Origin: Topomyia yanbarensis
Lineage: Eukaryota > Arthropoda > Insecta > Diptera > Culicidae
Direction: 5' to 3'
Length of the DNA: 64,000 nucleotides
NCBI RefSeq assembly: GCF_030247195.1
Contig: NC_080672.1
Coordinates: 363,870,271-363,934,270, forward strand
In this document: positions 35,823-48,394 of the stretch, piece by piece
Numbering within the stretch: the stretch's first letter is position 1
Layout of the letters: every line of letters begins with the position of its first letter
Made by a program: the position numbers and the translations under genes
Notes under the pieces: generated by a model
The model's database searches: none
The model's input: only the letters and a program-made list of their open reading frames with translations
What the model was told of the DNA's origin: nothing

Positions 35823-37591
35823 AAATGTTTCGTGTCAAAAAAATTGAGTCGCTTTTTTGTACTTGTCACGGTATCGCCAGCTCAGACTACCAGTATGATG
35901 CTATATCAATATACTATTGCGAAGTACCTGATCATACGACTTAGTTCTTTGAATCCAGATGAGAAACACCGACTGGTTTGTTTACACAAGAGGATCATTA
36001 ACGTTGCGCGAGAGTTACATTACATAATTCTATAAATATTATTCGAGAGCTAGTAACTGACCCACGCACGAACAAGGTCATTTGGAAAACGACAACAAAC
36101 GTGGCTAGCCTAACGACTGAAGTCGGATTAAGCGATTGGGGTCAACACCAAGCCGGGTTGGGTGGTCATTTGGATTTTCCAAATGGTTCATAAATTTTGC
36201 TCAACCGCGATCTACGCATTTCGGAAAAAAACTTTCCACGTGATTTTATTGCACGGGCAAGCAATCATATAAGACAAATCGTACAGCAAATTGAATGTCG
36301 TTGATAGACATAAGCGGTTTAAAGGTTTATTTGGTCTGCTTTACTACTGCTTGGCGGAAACAAAGTAATGAGTAACACACGGCATCAGCCGTGTTGCACA
36401 GTGTGTTTCCCTAGCTTCGCAGCTGGACGCGGAAAGATCATTAACTGTACTGACGTCAGTTGTTCTCCATCTCCGAATCCTATCTGGAAAATTCCATGTT
36501 CAGACCACTTGTCGGCAGTTTCGCTTCCGAATAGAACGTCTTTGTCCTGTTGGAGAAGTGTGAACTAATTAAAAACGTACGTGTATAGCGAAAAAAGATA
36601 GTTTGTTGCAAAACAACCATTCCGAGATCGAGGATCTACCCACAGTGATCACTTAATTCGTTCCGTACAGCACCACATGATGATTGCGAAGCATCGTGGG
36701 AGTGTACATCACTTGACGCATTTCTACAGATAGTTCCCTCATTTGTAGCGCGTCGGAAAATCGGCACGTGTACCGGCGTCGACTTTTTCTAGAATTATTG
36801 GGTGTCCAGCGCGGATCTCAAAGTTTCCAATTAGATCGTGTCATTGAACGGATGTCAAACTTCTGGCAACCAGATGTAGCTTCTTGGTCTATTAATTAAT
36901 AAATTATATTTTTTTCCGAAAATCCCAGTTCATGGATGTCGTAAAACTGCGCTGTCAATTAATAATTTCATTAAGTAACATGTTTCCTTCTGACGATTTC
37001 CCGGACTCGATATCAACATAAAGATCATCGACCTCTCGTGCTAGCTCAGCATAAAACGCACCTAATGTAAGGCAAACTGACTTACGGCTTAATCGAGTTG
37101 AACAACTTAATTGGTGCAGTGCCTGTGGTTGCGCTATATCACCCATCAAATGGACCATTTCATCTCTGAAGTTATGAGTTTGTATTTACAAGCGGGCGGG
37201 TGATTCTGAGTTTCATTTGCAGCGCGCTATTACTGCAGTTATGGCGATCGTTAGTTGAATCACCATCATCTACCACATTTCGAACATTCGAAGGAAGTCG
37301 GGGTACAATTAGCAATTGAGAGGATATTTCGTCGCGGCAAGCCGAATCGAGGTAAAGGGTGCAATCGATACAAATGGCACACAAGAAAAAATATTTTTTC
37401 TTTATTTCTAATTTCATCGGATTTTTCATTGAAAATTTACTGTCGCACAACATATTTACTTTATTTAATTCCAAGATTTTTTTCAACCACTAATCCAACT
37501 AATTTGGTGACCTGTAATTTGTCCCAATATAAGTTCGTTATTGTCTTTCGCATACCACACTACCATTCAAAATTTTCCACCGAAATACACA
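35823..37591. other. Noncoding stretch, no gene seen
   Basis: Only short unsupported frames. No domain, RNA gene or clear inverted repeat was recognised. Confidence 0.45.
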
Positions 37592-38674
37592 TTTTTGCCT
37601 TTCTCATATAGAAAGGTTATGCAATCACTCTGAAAAACGTCAACCTAATCCCGGCCCGGAGGGCCGAGTGTCATATCCCATTCGATTCAGTTCGTCGAGA
37701 TCGGAAAAAGTCTGTATGTGTGTGTGTATGTATGTATGTGTGTGTATGTGTGTGTATGTATGTATGTGCGTATGTGTCAAATAATGTCACTCATTTTTCT
37801 CAGAGATGGCTGGATCGATTTGCCCAAACTTAGACTCAAATGAAAGGTGCAACCTTCCCATCAGCTGCTATTGAATTTTGGATCGATCGGAATTCTGGTT
37901 CCGGAATTACGGGTTTCAGAGTGCGGCCACACAGAAATTTCTCATATAAACTATAGGAAAATTGAAAAATTGAATTTTTATTTTTGATGCTAAATGTGTT
38001 CAAGGTGCATGAAACGTCGAGATTTGATGCAAACTCGAAAAAAATTAGACGACGATTCACTTTTTTGGATTTTGGCACATTTTTGCCTTTCTCATATAGA
38101 AAGGTTATGCAATCGCTCTGAAAAACGTCAACCTAATTTTTTTTCGACTCGCATAAGGTTTCTGGATTTTAACAGGGGCGTAGTTGATGGTTTACGGAGA
38201 GGGGTCACATCCCCCCCCCCTCTACTGTTCACTCCCCTCCTTTAAAAATCTCCTTAAATCACCCCTCAGACCACCACCCCATCCAGCCCTCATACCCCTA
38301 CCTTTCAACCCCATCATCTTTAAACCACCACTATATCACAAAGCATACCAATTTAAGCTGGGGAGTCGTTTGTTCATGGGACTTTCGCCCTCCTCACATA
38401 CCCACCCCCGCATGACAAAATGAGTTAGCAAGCAGATAACATTGATCTAATGCTGATTACGCTAATGGAGTATGATATTTTTTTGTTTCAAGTGTTTCAC
38501 CGTCGACAAGTAGCTCATCAAGTTCGTGGCTGGCATGCCATTGTGCATAAGTGCAAAGTGTACTAAGAATGTAATGGACATTTCCACAATTATGTGGAAC
38601 ATAAAAAGCCTCCGTGCCATAGTTTAGAGAAATGAGAAAGGCACAATTGCACCGCTAGGTGGATTAAAACAGGT
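37592..38674. mobile_element. Composite repeat, copy B (reverse)
   Basis: Full-length reverse copy of 11483-12541. It starts with GCCTTTCTCATATAGAAAGG, contains the TGTGTGTATGTATG microsatellite, a central TTTGCCTTTCTCATATAG repeated at 38082, the GGGGCGTAGTTGATGGTTTA segment, and ends AGAAAGGCACAATTGCACCG followed by CTAGGTGGATTAAAA. Confidence 0.75.
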
Positions 38675-39051
38675 TTTTTTACTCAATTTTAAACAGCTAG
38701 AAGTTTCCGCAATAAAAAATGCTGGAATATCAGCAATTCAAATTTATGTACTAGGGTCGCTAGAATATTTCAAAAGGATTTAAATTACTGAAAATTTAGC
38801 AAAATTTGGCTGACATTCAACGGTAAAAAATTTGGTATTTTTACCCATTTCAACTTTGCAAGAACTGATCGAAATAAGAATAAAATAAACGAGAGCAACT
38901 ATGCATACAACAATGCACGAATCTAATCCTTACGCTATTTCTGAAACTTTTTTTTGAAGAACAGGATTAAATTTTCAATTCGCATCAAAATATTTGGCAA
39001 ACTACGCCCGCTTCAGTCATTTCAATAATTTCATTGGCAATGACAATAATA

Positions 39052-39302
39052 CTAGAGAAAATTTTCAATAGGACGTAAGTAACAATGAGAGATCCTCTTT
39101 GGGGTCTCTTCTGTTCATTATTCGGCCATTTCAACATTTACTACTCTACTCTTGGCATAATATTCTAGTAAAAACCGTCGGCTTTCGATATGTACTGGAA
39201 AATTAGTGCAAAGTGTTGTAATGACGTCGTAATAAACGAAAGAGAAAGTAAACAAAGAGAGGCTCTCAATGTTACTTACGTCCTATTGAAAATTTTCTCT
39301 AG
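39052..39302. mobile_element. 251-bp MITE with 50-bp inverted ends
   Basis: The left end CTAGAGAAAATTTTCAATAG continues GACGTAAGTAACA; the right end is its near-perfect reverse complement finishing CTATTGAAAATTTTCTCTAG. The arms pair for about 50 bp. No coding capacity. Confidence 0.8.
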
Positions 39303-39693
39303 AATAGATTCATTGTGATTGTTTCCAATCCGAAAAGTTTCATTTTCGTTTATTTGTTTAATCAATTGTTTATAACAACGTGGAAAACAAGTATTGTGGA
39401 CCTCTTTTTATAGTTTATAGCCGGACTTTGGCACGCGTGGATTTCGAACAAAGGCATGAACGCGTAAACAGGTTGGATTGCCGCCAACCATCATGGACTA
39501 AAATGGCTGTTTCAGCCTATGCGGCATTTTCAATCCACAATGGATGGAAGCGCGGCTACTAAGCGGCACAAACATTTATTCAGCGAATAATTTAGACACA
39601 ATATGCACTGTCGTCAATCGATTGTAACTAATGTAGGCTATTATTTATTGCAGAAAGTTTTTTTAAAATTCTGACATTTTGAATTTTGTTGAA

Positions 39694-39798
39694 TTCAAAG
39701 CAATGACATACTTCCACTGAATTTCAAAATAGTTGATCAACAATGTCAAATCAATAAACTGTTTGGAAATTCAGTGGAAATATGTCACTGCTTTGAAT
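39694..39798. repeat. Short inverted repeat, TTCAAAGCAATGACATA type
   Basis: The segment TTCAAAGCAATGACATACTT plus CCACTGAATTTC is repeated in reverse complement as GAAATTCAGTGGAAATATGT plus CACTGCTTTGAA. It has the shape of a very small MITE. Another TTTGAATTCAAAGC palindrome follows at 39820. Confidence 0.55.
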
Positions 39799-40154
39799 GC
39801 TAATCGATGCCCATCGCTTTGAATTCAAAGCTAATGACTAAATAAATGATTACGACGTTTGTTTGCGGCCAACATTGCCAATAGTCATTCGTTTGCGAGC
39901 GCTCGATCGAGACACAAGTGTTTTGTCCGTTCAGTGTATGGCGACAAAGAATAGTACTAATCCGCATTCAAGGTTATCTTGCGCATTCTCTGCCTCTCGA
40001 GGTTTTGGACTTTTTTCTTCTTTTGTGCGTGCATTAACCGTTAGGCCGCATTCCTCAGCCTTTTGTTTGCATAGTGAGGATTGAACAATAGCCAGCTATA
40101 TAAGCTGGACTGGTGCGTCGTGGGAAACAAATATACAGATAATTGAAATCTAAC

Positions 40155-41227
40155 TTTTTGCCTTTCTCATATAGAAAGGTTATGCAATCACTCTGAAAAA
40201 CGTCAACCTAATCCCGGCCCGGAGGGCCGAGTGTCATATCCCATTCGACTCAGTTCGTCGAGATCGGAAAAAGTCTGTATGTGTGTGTATGTGTGTGTAT
40301 GTGTGTGTGTATGTATGTGCGTATGTGTCAAATAATGTCACTCATTTTTCTCAGAGATGGCTAGACCGATTTGCCCAAACTTAGTCTCAAATGAAAGGTG
40401 CAACCTTCCCATCGGCTGCTATTGAATTTAGGATCGATCGGAATTTTGGTTCCGGAATTACGGGTTTCAGAGTGCGGCCACACAGAAATTTCTCATAAAA
40501 ACTATAGGAAAAATTAAAAATAGAATTTTTATTTTTGATGCTAAATGTATTCAAGGTGCATAAAACGTCGAGATTTGATGCAAACACGAAAAAAATTTGA
40601 CGAAGATTCACTTTTTTGGATTTTGCACATTTTTGCCTTTCTCATATAGAAAGGTTATGCAATCACTCTGAAAAACGTCAACCTAATCCCGGCCAAATTT
40701 TTTTTTCGACTCGCATAAGGTTTCTGGATTTTAACAGGGGCGTAGTTGATGGTTTACGGAGAGGGGTTACACCCCCCTCTACTGTTCACTCCCCTCCTTT
40801 AAAAATCTCCTTAAATCACTCCTCAGACCACCACCTCATACCCCTCCCTTTCAACCCCATCATCTTTAAACCACCACTATATTACAAAGCATACCAATTT
40901 AAGCTGGGGAGTCGTTCGTTCATGGGACTTTCGCCCTCCTCACATACCCACCCCCGCATGACAAAATGAGTTAGCAAGCAGATAACATTGATCTAATGCT
41001 GATTAGGCTAATGGAGTATGATATTTTTTTTTGTTTCAAGTGTTTCACCGTCGACACGTAGCTCATCAAGTTCGTGGCTGGCATGCCATTGTGTATAAGT
41101 GCAAAGTGTACTAAGAATGTAATGGACATTTCCACAATTATGTTGAACATAAAAAGCCTCCGTGCCATAGTTTAGAGAAATGAGAAAGGCACAATTGCAC
41201 CGCTAGGTGAATTAAAACAGGTTTTTA
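40155..41227. mobile_element. Composite repeat, copy C (reverse)
   Basis: Reverse copy of 11483-12541 and close in sequence to copy B. It has small internal deletions, for example in the C-rich part near 40770 and after CCGGCC at 40693. Confidence 0.75.
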
Positions 41228-41329
41228 ACACATTTACAGCTTATTTCCGTCTGCGCGGGTGCTGACCCCGTGCGTTGACGGTGTCGATGGCTCCCTCCCT
41301 GGACGGCCAAATGGAAGTCGAATCGAGGT

Positions 41330-41945
41330 CCGCTCAGACAGGGTCAGGGTCGTGTTGACTACTTAAAAGCAGGCAAACGATATTGCTTGCTGTGAGCACT
41401 TTACGCGGGATTATAACGTGTATATTCCAGCTGTAAAAGTACAGTCTGAAGGCGTTGTCACCGACGAGAGTTTGACATGCGAGGATCTGCTGCAGTACGG
41501 GGTTGGATGCTTTAGAGACCGTTTACCCCAGTCGGTGAAAAACTTGATTGAAAGCGTTTGCATTCAGTAGTAGTTGCGGGAGATGGTTCAAAAACGTACC
41601 CCCAATCAAACTCTTATTGGGTGACCTTCGCTGGTACCGCTTTGTCGAACTATATCCTCTTGCACAACGTTCGTCTGCCTTTCCTGTCCTAAATTTCCTT
41701 GTAAAAGCCAGAAGGTGTCCCTTGACAGGGCTCCGAAAGTGACATCTCTTGGAAGTGTTGCAACCAAACCGAAGCAGGTAGCTCCTGGTCTCCGAGGATT
41801 AAACTCAGAGAAGGAGTTCCCAGCACTTCCCGGAACATCAGAAACCTCAAGTGTTTCTCTGTCTCAGTTCGAGAATAATCGCGGCACTGGAATTATCAAG
41901 CTCTCGGACATTGTGGACTGGATAATAAAAACTTTCAATAACTGA
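41330..41945 (+). pseudogene. LINE ORF1 (gag-like) relic
   Basis: Reads as a nucleic-acid-binding ORF1 remnant across a frameshift near 41540. The visible motifs are Y-I-P-A-V-K-V, C-E-D-L-L-Q-Y-G-V-G, T-Y-P-Q-S-N-S-Y-W-V-T-F and E-F-P-A-L-P-G-T, typical of ORF1 proteins of jockey/I/LOA-type LINEs in mosquitoes. The cysteine knuckles expected between the last two motifs are absent, so an internal deletion is likely. No ORF2 follows it. Confidence 0.6.
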
Positions 41946-42439
41946 TCCTATTAAAAGTTTATTGTTAGCGCTTCTACCTACACAGAAAAAAAATATTAAG
42001 CATAAACATAAACATATTTGCAGCATGGATATAAATGTAAAATTAAGTTCCACCACAAATACACACAACTTGTCGTGCTTTCTTCAACGAATTTTATTAT
42101 AATTTTACACGTTGATTGAAGATTACAGTTTCATTAAACGGGATACCAATGCGCTTTAATGTATTTTATTCCTGTAAAACAAATGACATGTAATATTACA
42201 CGAACGAAAGTGTAAAATCATATGCTTTTTGATGCTCCCATTGAGTGCATCGAATTCAACCTAATTTTCAATCAAATTTTTGATTCAAGCTATGTATGTT
42301 TACACTCGTATTGATTTACATGTCGTTTAAATTTCATTATTCTTTGGTGTGTACAATAAGAACATTTTTAAAGCAGTTGACTGCTAAATGGCCCCTCCTT
42401 TCAGCGGCTAACACTTCGAACGAGGTCACGGATTTGATC

Positions 42440-42525
42440 GTTACCGTTAGCGAAATCCTCTTAGAGCAACAGCGCCTGCCCGTTCAGCGAGCTTTTTTCG
42501 CGACTTCTGGAGGATTAAAAAAGAA
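42440..42525. repeat. Fragment related to the small TTAA MITE at 50261
   Basis: The end CGCGACTTCTGGAGGATTAA resembles CGCGACTTCCGGAGGGTTAA at 50361-50377, and the interior shares GTTCAGCGAG-like sequence. It is degenerate, with no clean left end. Confidence 0.4.
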
Positions 42526-42904
42526 ATCAACGCAAAATTTCCGATAACGTTAAAGTTACATTCATCGATGTGCGTTGACGATGAACGATGAAATCAACGC
42601 AAAAATCAACGCCATTAAATTCAACGGAAAAAATATCGAATCAACGATAACGATAACGTTGAATCCATCGGATTAACAACCCTGGTCTTGTCAGAGTTTT
42701 TATCCCGAGCAAATTCTCATGGGTGGAAAAACCCTATGGCTTCTTGAATACACTACAAATATGGTCCGTGCCAAATTCCACAAGCCCTAAAAACCACAAA
42801 AGGGTTTCGAAAACCCATAAATATGCCACCATATAGTTATTATAAGCATGGAAGTATTAGGAGCTTTTTCGTTTGCTCGGGTAGTCAGTCCGATTTCCGC
42901 TATC

Positions 42905-43270
42905 TTCCTTTAAAAAGGCAAAAATGCCTCTTTTTCTGCTCTGCGATCAACGCCAATTATGTGGATGTCGCTCGCGAATCCAAGAAGCATATGAGATTTC
43001 GTGCTAATGTTCCATTCTTTTTGTCCGTCAGATCTTCGTATCGCTATGTTGAACAATATGTTAGAGAGTGCATCGCCCTGCTTCATTCTATATAACGTCA
43101 CGAACGATTCGGAGGTCTCTCCGGCAATTTTAACGCTTGATTTGGGCCTCCCCAACATCGTACGGTTCAGCTTAATCAGCTTTGTCGGAAATCCATGTTC
43201 AAGTATGATCTCCACAGTGCGTTTTGTTTCACTAAATCTTGCGCTTTCCCGCCTTGAAACCCACAAACAG
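42905..43270 (-). pseudogene. RTE-type LINE reverse transcriptase fragment
   Basis: The minus strand encodes a reverse transcriptase palm fragment. The visible motifs are K-R-T-V-E-I, T-M-L-G-R-P-K-S-S-V, K-Q-G-D-A-L-S-N-I-L-F-N-I-A and L-G-F-A-S-D-I. The last should be F-A-D-D, so a catalytic aspartate has become serine. Both ends are truncated. The sequence type matches the endonuclease fragment at 63263-63928, which belongs to the same broad RTE group. Confidence 0.8.
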
Positions 43271-45689
43271 TTGTGGTAAATCAGCTAGTGTATTCTAGAA
43301 ATTTATCCAGAATTTGTCGCAGGATAAATATCTGATCCGTCGTTTGAAAACCCGCTATAGTATTCGCCGACGAAGAATTCAGCCCCAGACATTTTTCCAA
43401 AATTACGTTTAATTTCGAGATTACTAAACATTTATGAATATATGAACATTATGAAAATGAATAAAAATTAATTTCTGACTTCGTCCAACCCGACATTTTC
43501 AATGTTAAAACGAATTCAAACTAAATATTGATCGATTACATTTTGACTATTCCACCTTTGAACACTAGTCCCGCGGCTTATTTCAGCCTGATTTCTCCTA
43601 TGAATAACCGCCACACCGAGGAAGGGTGGGAAAACGAATTATTTTCCATCGTGTGTGAAAGTTCAGTACTCACACCGCAATAGAAACGGTGATCATTTAA
43701 TCGGTAGACCTTTCTCCGAAAAAAACACAAGCAGTCTAGCTCGATCGCGAAAAGAATGATGTAAGATTTAAATTTTGAGTCACTTCGTCAAGGGGCGTAA
43801 GTTGAAAATCGGTGTTAATAAGGAAAATGAACTAATTGAAAATAAAATTTGAATTCCTATTCTTTATTATGCTAGTTTTAGTTTCTTTATCATTGAGATA
43901 CTTTGAAAGCCACCTAGGACAATTGCAAAAGACAGCACACGAGATCCAGTAAACATCAGTGACACGCAAGAATATGTTGGAACAGTTGCAGATATTAATC
44001 ATTCTCTCGTGCAGTACGAAAATAAATCTGGCGCTTCTGGTGAGACCAGTTCACATGGTAGCGTGTCGCCTGATATGTATGGAATGGAGGTGATAGGTTC
44101 GATAACCGCTTCCATTCTCAACTGGTAGCTATGTAGATCTTAAAAATAAACAGTTTCGATAATCCATGGTTATTTTCCATCTGGAGGTGTAAACACTAAA
44201 GAAAGGGAAATTAAAAACGTGCTAATCGTATCGGCTACGATTCGTAATTATTAATACGAGGTTTAGACGGGTTTGAAAGTCACGTGCCAAATGGCGATAT
44301 ATGTACACTCTGTTCTCAGAGGTGTCATGTTTTTCTGCTTGTATCAAAGTTAGCTAGTTGCATCAACGAATATGATTTTCCATGCATGCGGGATATTGCG
44401 TTCCCGACACAACAAATCTCTCCAGGGACAAATTAATCGACTGATAGTTGTGTAAATATTTTGAATAGTGCCACAGTTGAGGAAGATTAAATTATTTTCG
44501 AAGCACGTATTAATATCCTCGATTCACGAGCTTACAGCAACGATTCGTACAAATCGCAGTACAACATGACCCGAAATGCTAAGCGACGGTTCACTTGTTG
44601 AGTCAAGGACACCGGTTACTGTCTACAACAGGAATATTCTAAATACACAAAACTCCGGACGTCAATCGTATGACGTACAGACGCCTTAAGTCAGGAAACG
44701 TCGATTCTAGGGCAACTGTCAATTCGTGAGCAGACACATTTACTCGCATGGCTCATAGGGATGCGTCGTTTGAAATCAATACTTAGCCTGTCATTCAGAC
44801 GTTCTGAAACGCAAGGAAGTCGCCAACCAAGTGCCAAGAAAATAGTTTAAATTCCGAAGCAAATTTCTTGGAAAACGACACAAATGTTGTCTAGAAAACA
44901 TAAGCTGTTGACCCTGTTCGTGTAGAACAAAAATGTGGTAATCATCAACTCAATCAAACGAAACACAATCGTACTAATCAAATCGCTATCCTATCCGGTA
45001 AACTCTTGAATGAGGTTAGGTGTTTATTTTTAGCCAATCTTTGCCAAAACCGTTTCAAATGCGTCCCGTCCCGATCGTTTTGGGTAACTTTTGCAAGCAT
45101 ACGTGTCAAAAATAATTCGACGCGAAACATTTTCCAACGAACTGAATCACTAATTTATGACTAATAGTACGTCGACCATAACGCATACATTTTCATTAGA
45201 TTGTGCAATGACTTTTTGCATATATCGCACCGGTAAAGTAAATCCGAACATTTCAAAAACATGAATGAATCTAGCATTATATAATATCTTGAGAGGAAAA
45301 GTGCTCGGTTGCGTTTCCCCTTGAAAAAACGGCTCATTTCCTCTCAATGGCAGTAAGGCATATGCTTCAGGTTGAGATTAAAATAATATTTTGCACCTTT
45401 CTTGCAGTGCGCGGACTTGACTAATACACTCTGCTCTCTGTTCGAATGAGTTGACAGAAAATGAAAAATGGCCTTGGAAATCATTCACGTTGTCGACAAA
45501 ACATCACGCTAAGATTTCAAAAATGTAAATAAATGCCAAGGTCGAAAAAAACAGTTATCAATGAACTTTAGTGTGTTTTCGGACACTTCGAAACAATATT
45601 TACCTATAGCTGGTAGAACCGTATAGACATTGCGTGACACAGATACAAATTAAAGGATTCCCCGAGCAAAAAGATCATGTACAATAGAG
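43271..45689. other. Noncoding stretch, no gene seen
   Basis: No coding exon, RNA gene or obvious inverted repeat was recognised in these 2.4 kb. Confidence 0.45.
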
Positions 45690-46300
45690 CATCGCAATTT
45701 TTTTTTTGCTCATATTGTGACAAATGTTAAAGTAAGATCAGGTGCAAAATTTCACATCATTTGGACAATTCTAGACCCCCGCCCACTTCGCTTAAAGTTT
45801 TTGAAATTGGTACTATGGGAAAATATGGAGTAAAAATATATTAAACGCTAAACTTTTGAAGTAGCACTCAGAAAATTACAATTCATACCTCTTTTTCAAG
45901 GAAATAATCGTAGTATTTGAATGGAGATATTTCTGTTTCTCGAAAAATACGGAAAAGCATGGTACAGGGTCATGACACATGACCACATGAGAAAAGTATC
46001 ATCCCTGGAAAAAAGAAGGTTGAGGTATTAGGACATTTAATGAAAAAATGTGATTTGTAGAGTTAATGTCAAAAATTTTGATGTTTCAAATTTTACCGGT
46101 AACGAATCCATTTTTATTTCGTTCCTAAGGATTTTCCACGTTCAACAAGGTGCATTTTATTAAAATTGAGTGCAAAATAATAGATAAATATGCACGAGAA
46201 AATGATAAAATTCAATATGAATGACAAAAGGCCCTATAACCCCAACTTCGCGTATTCGGACATAAAGATTCCGTTAGATTTCTGAGATTTTTTCACAGTA
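45690..46300. repeat. Dispersed repeat, matches 15380-15850
   Basis: Carries the same two blocks as 15380-15850, but with one block in reverse. Noncoding. Confidence 0.6.
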
Positions 46301-46489
46301 AAAAAAAACTATAAAATATGTATAATTTGCATCACGGAGCAGAAAAATTCTTAAAAATATGGGATTTTGGGGACAAGCTACCCTACTTTCCCGTATTTTT
46401 TTAGAAACGACTATTTCCCCATTTAAATACTACCATGGTAATATTAAATTGAAATGCATTGATTGCAGAATTCGTTAAAATCGGGATAT

Positions 46490-46850
46490 GGTGTGTGATC
46501 GTACTCATCGCCCTGTCATTCCGGAACCGGAAGTCGGATCCATTAGAAATTCAATAGCAGGGTACGACGTTGTACCTTTAATTTAAGACTAAGTTTGTGA
46601 AAATTGGTTCAGCCATCTCTGAGAAAAATGAGTGACATTTTTGGTCACATAAATACACAGGGGCACATACACACACTTACATACACACAGACATTTTCCT
46701 TAGTCGACGAACGGAATCGAATGGTATATGACACTAAGCCCTCCAGGCATCGGTTAGAAAGACGATTTTCAGAGCAATTGCAATACATTTCTATTAATAA
46801 AAGCAAAAAGGTCCAAAATCAGCCAAATCCCAAAAAGCCCCTCCGCTAAA
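46490..46850. repeat. Microsatellite-bearing repeat module
   Basis: Diverged copy of the module in the composite repeats: a CCGGAACCGGAAGTCGGATC segment, a CACATACACACACTTACA-type run, ATCGAATGGTATATGACACT, and the AGCAATTGCAATACATTTCT end. Confidence 0.6.
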
Positions 46851-46859
46851 TTGAGGAAT

Positions 46860-47190
46860 TTGACGGTATTGCAAACATCATCAAGTATATTGCGTGCATC
46901 AGTGGTACAGAACCTCTGACAGACAATTGCCTCAAGATGGTTATTGCAATACACCGCGATGTTGGCGCCTCAAGAAGACCGAGAGGGCTTATGGGTTTTT
47001 TTATGTTTTGTATTTTTTCATACTCTGTTCCAACCCTAACTAACGCTCAACCATTAGCCTGTTCGCGCTAGCGGGTCGTCGTGGATGGCTTTTTGCAAAC
47101 ATTGTTTGTTTTGGGTGTGTTTGCAAACATTGTTCAACGGCTTAATGGCAGCGTTTGTGGACATGGCTCACAGTGGGGGTCAATGTGTGT
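46860..47190. repeat. Diverged copy of a block in the 2.3-kb duplication
   Basis: Matches 19145-19390 and 21448-21693 in the same orientation: TATTGCAAACATCAT, GAACCTCTGACAGA, AGGGCTTATGGG and CAACGGCTTAATGGCAGCGT are shared with changes. This makes the block a dispersed repeat and not unique DNA. Confidence 0.7.
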
Positions 47191-47994
47191 CGATTTTGTA
47201 ATAATTGTAGTTTTAGTACTAGTGTACAATTGTGTAGGTGCTAGCCGTATGTCTATCTGTGTATGTGTTCGTCTGAGAATTTGTGAAAGCTTTGTCAGGA
47301 ATGGATTCAGAACTGGCGTATATGATAGAATAGTGAGTTTTCCTTCCTAGGATTCATTGGTCATTTTTTTCGCTGTTCAATTTGTGCATTCGATTCGATT
47401 CATTCGGGTTGGATATATTAAGGAAAGATTATTTAACCGTTAATAATCCTGTCCCGGTCAGCATAACATGAAAAATTCTAATATATTTCAATTGTTATTA
47501 CTCGTAAATAAGTATCATTTGCTGGAATTTAGACCAGTGGCGTAGTAAGAAAAAATTTCGGGGGGGAAATGAATATTTCCTGTACATATATCAAAAAATG
47601 TACAAAAACATTCTGAGCAGGAAAAAAATGTACAAAAACCAACAATTCAGGGAACGGGTTTGGGTAGTCACCCGACCCGCTAATACAACTAATCTTGCAC
47701 GGAACCTAATTCCTACCTAGCATTACCTTATGGCATTACTTCGGGAAGAGATTTTTTTATGTGCACAGCATACACTCCTATCCAACTGGTTCTTTCAGTA
47801 GGGTTACAGCACCCATTCTCGACACAATAGCAGTTTTCGACCATCTGCACAACGTGGCAATTTCTGTATGGTAGTAGGAAAGCTAGCTGTGGGTTAGACT
47901 TAGTGCTGAACAATCTGGGCGGCAAACATCAGACTGTTTAATTTACTGAGCCCTTCAGTTCCCTTGTGCCATTGAGCTTCTGACTGGTTCGCGA

Positions 47995-48250
47995 ACTACT
48001 CGGTCTAGTCCCCGACGATGGATCTAGCCTACTCCGACGAAGAGTTCCCCGGCGAGAGAAGTTCGAAAGCGAGCCAACCAGCCAAGTGCTGAGGTCAGGT
48101 CGGTGATTCCGGTAGAGTAGGGCGTCCGGTTTGCTGGAGCTGCGGCGCGACTGATGGTGTCTCGTCGCGGTCTACGCAGTCTAGTTCCCGGCGGTGAATC
48201 TGACTGTACGCTGAGGGAGAGTTCCCCGGCGAAAGAAATTTTCCCGATAC
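47995..48250. repeat. Two tandem G+C-rich units, possible LINE 5' UTR
   Basis: GGTCTAGTCCCCGACGATGG with GAGTTCCCCGGCGAGAGAAG (48000-48062) recurs as AGTCTAGTTCCCGGCGGTGA with GAGTTCCCCGGCGAAAGAAA (48177-48240), about 180 bp apart. The G+C-rich composition stands out. Tandem 5' units are typical of some LINE promoters, which is inference here. Confidence 0.55.
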
Positions 48251-48394
48251 CGATTCTTATGCTTAGCAAGTCAATGCCATATGCATTATGTTATACCCCT
48301 TCCTAATGAAAAACATTTGGGTAACAAACTATTTTTTCTTCACTAAGGAAAAAATTGTTTAAAATCAAAATTGCGCGTTAAGGGCAAACTTTTC

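Noticed and set aside
38184..38423. Pro-rich frame in composite copy B (also at 11733-11969 and 40616-40969)
   Set aside because: A C-rich repeat interior read as protein; the frame differs among copies through indels.
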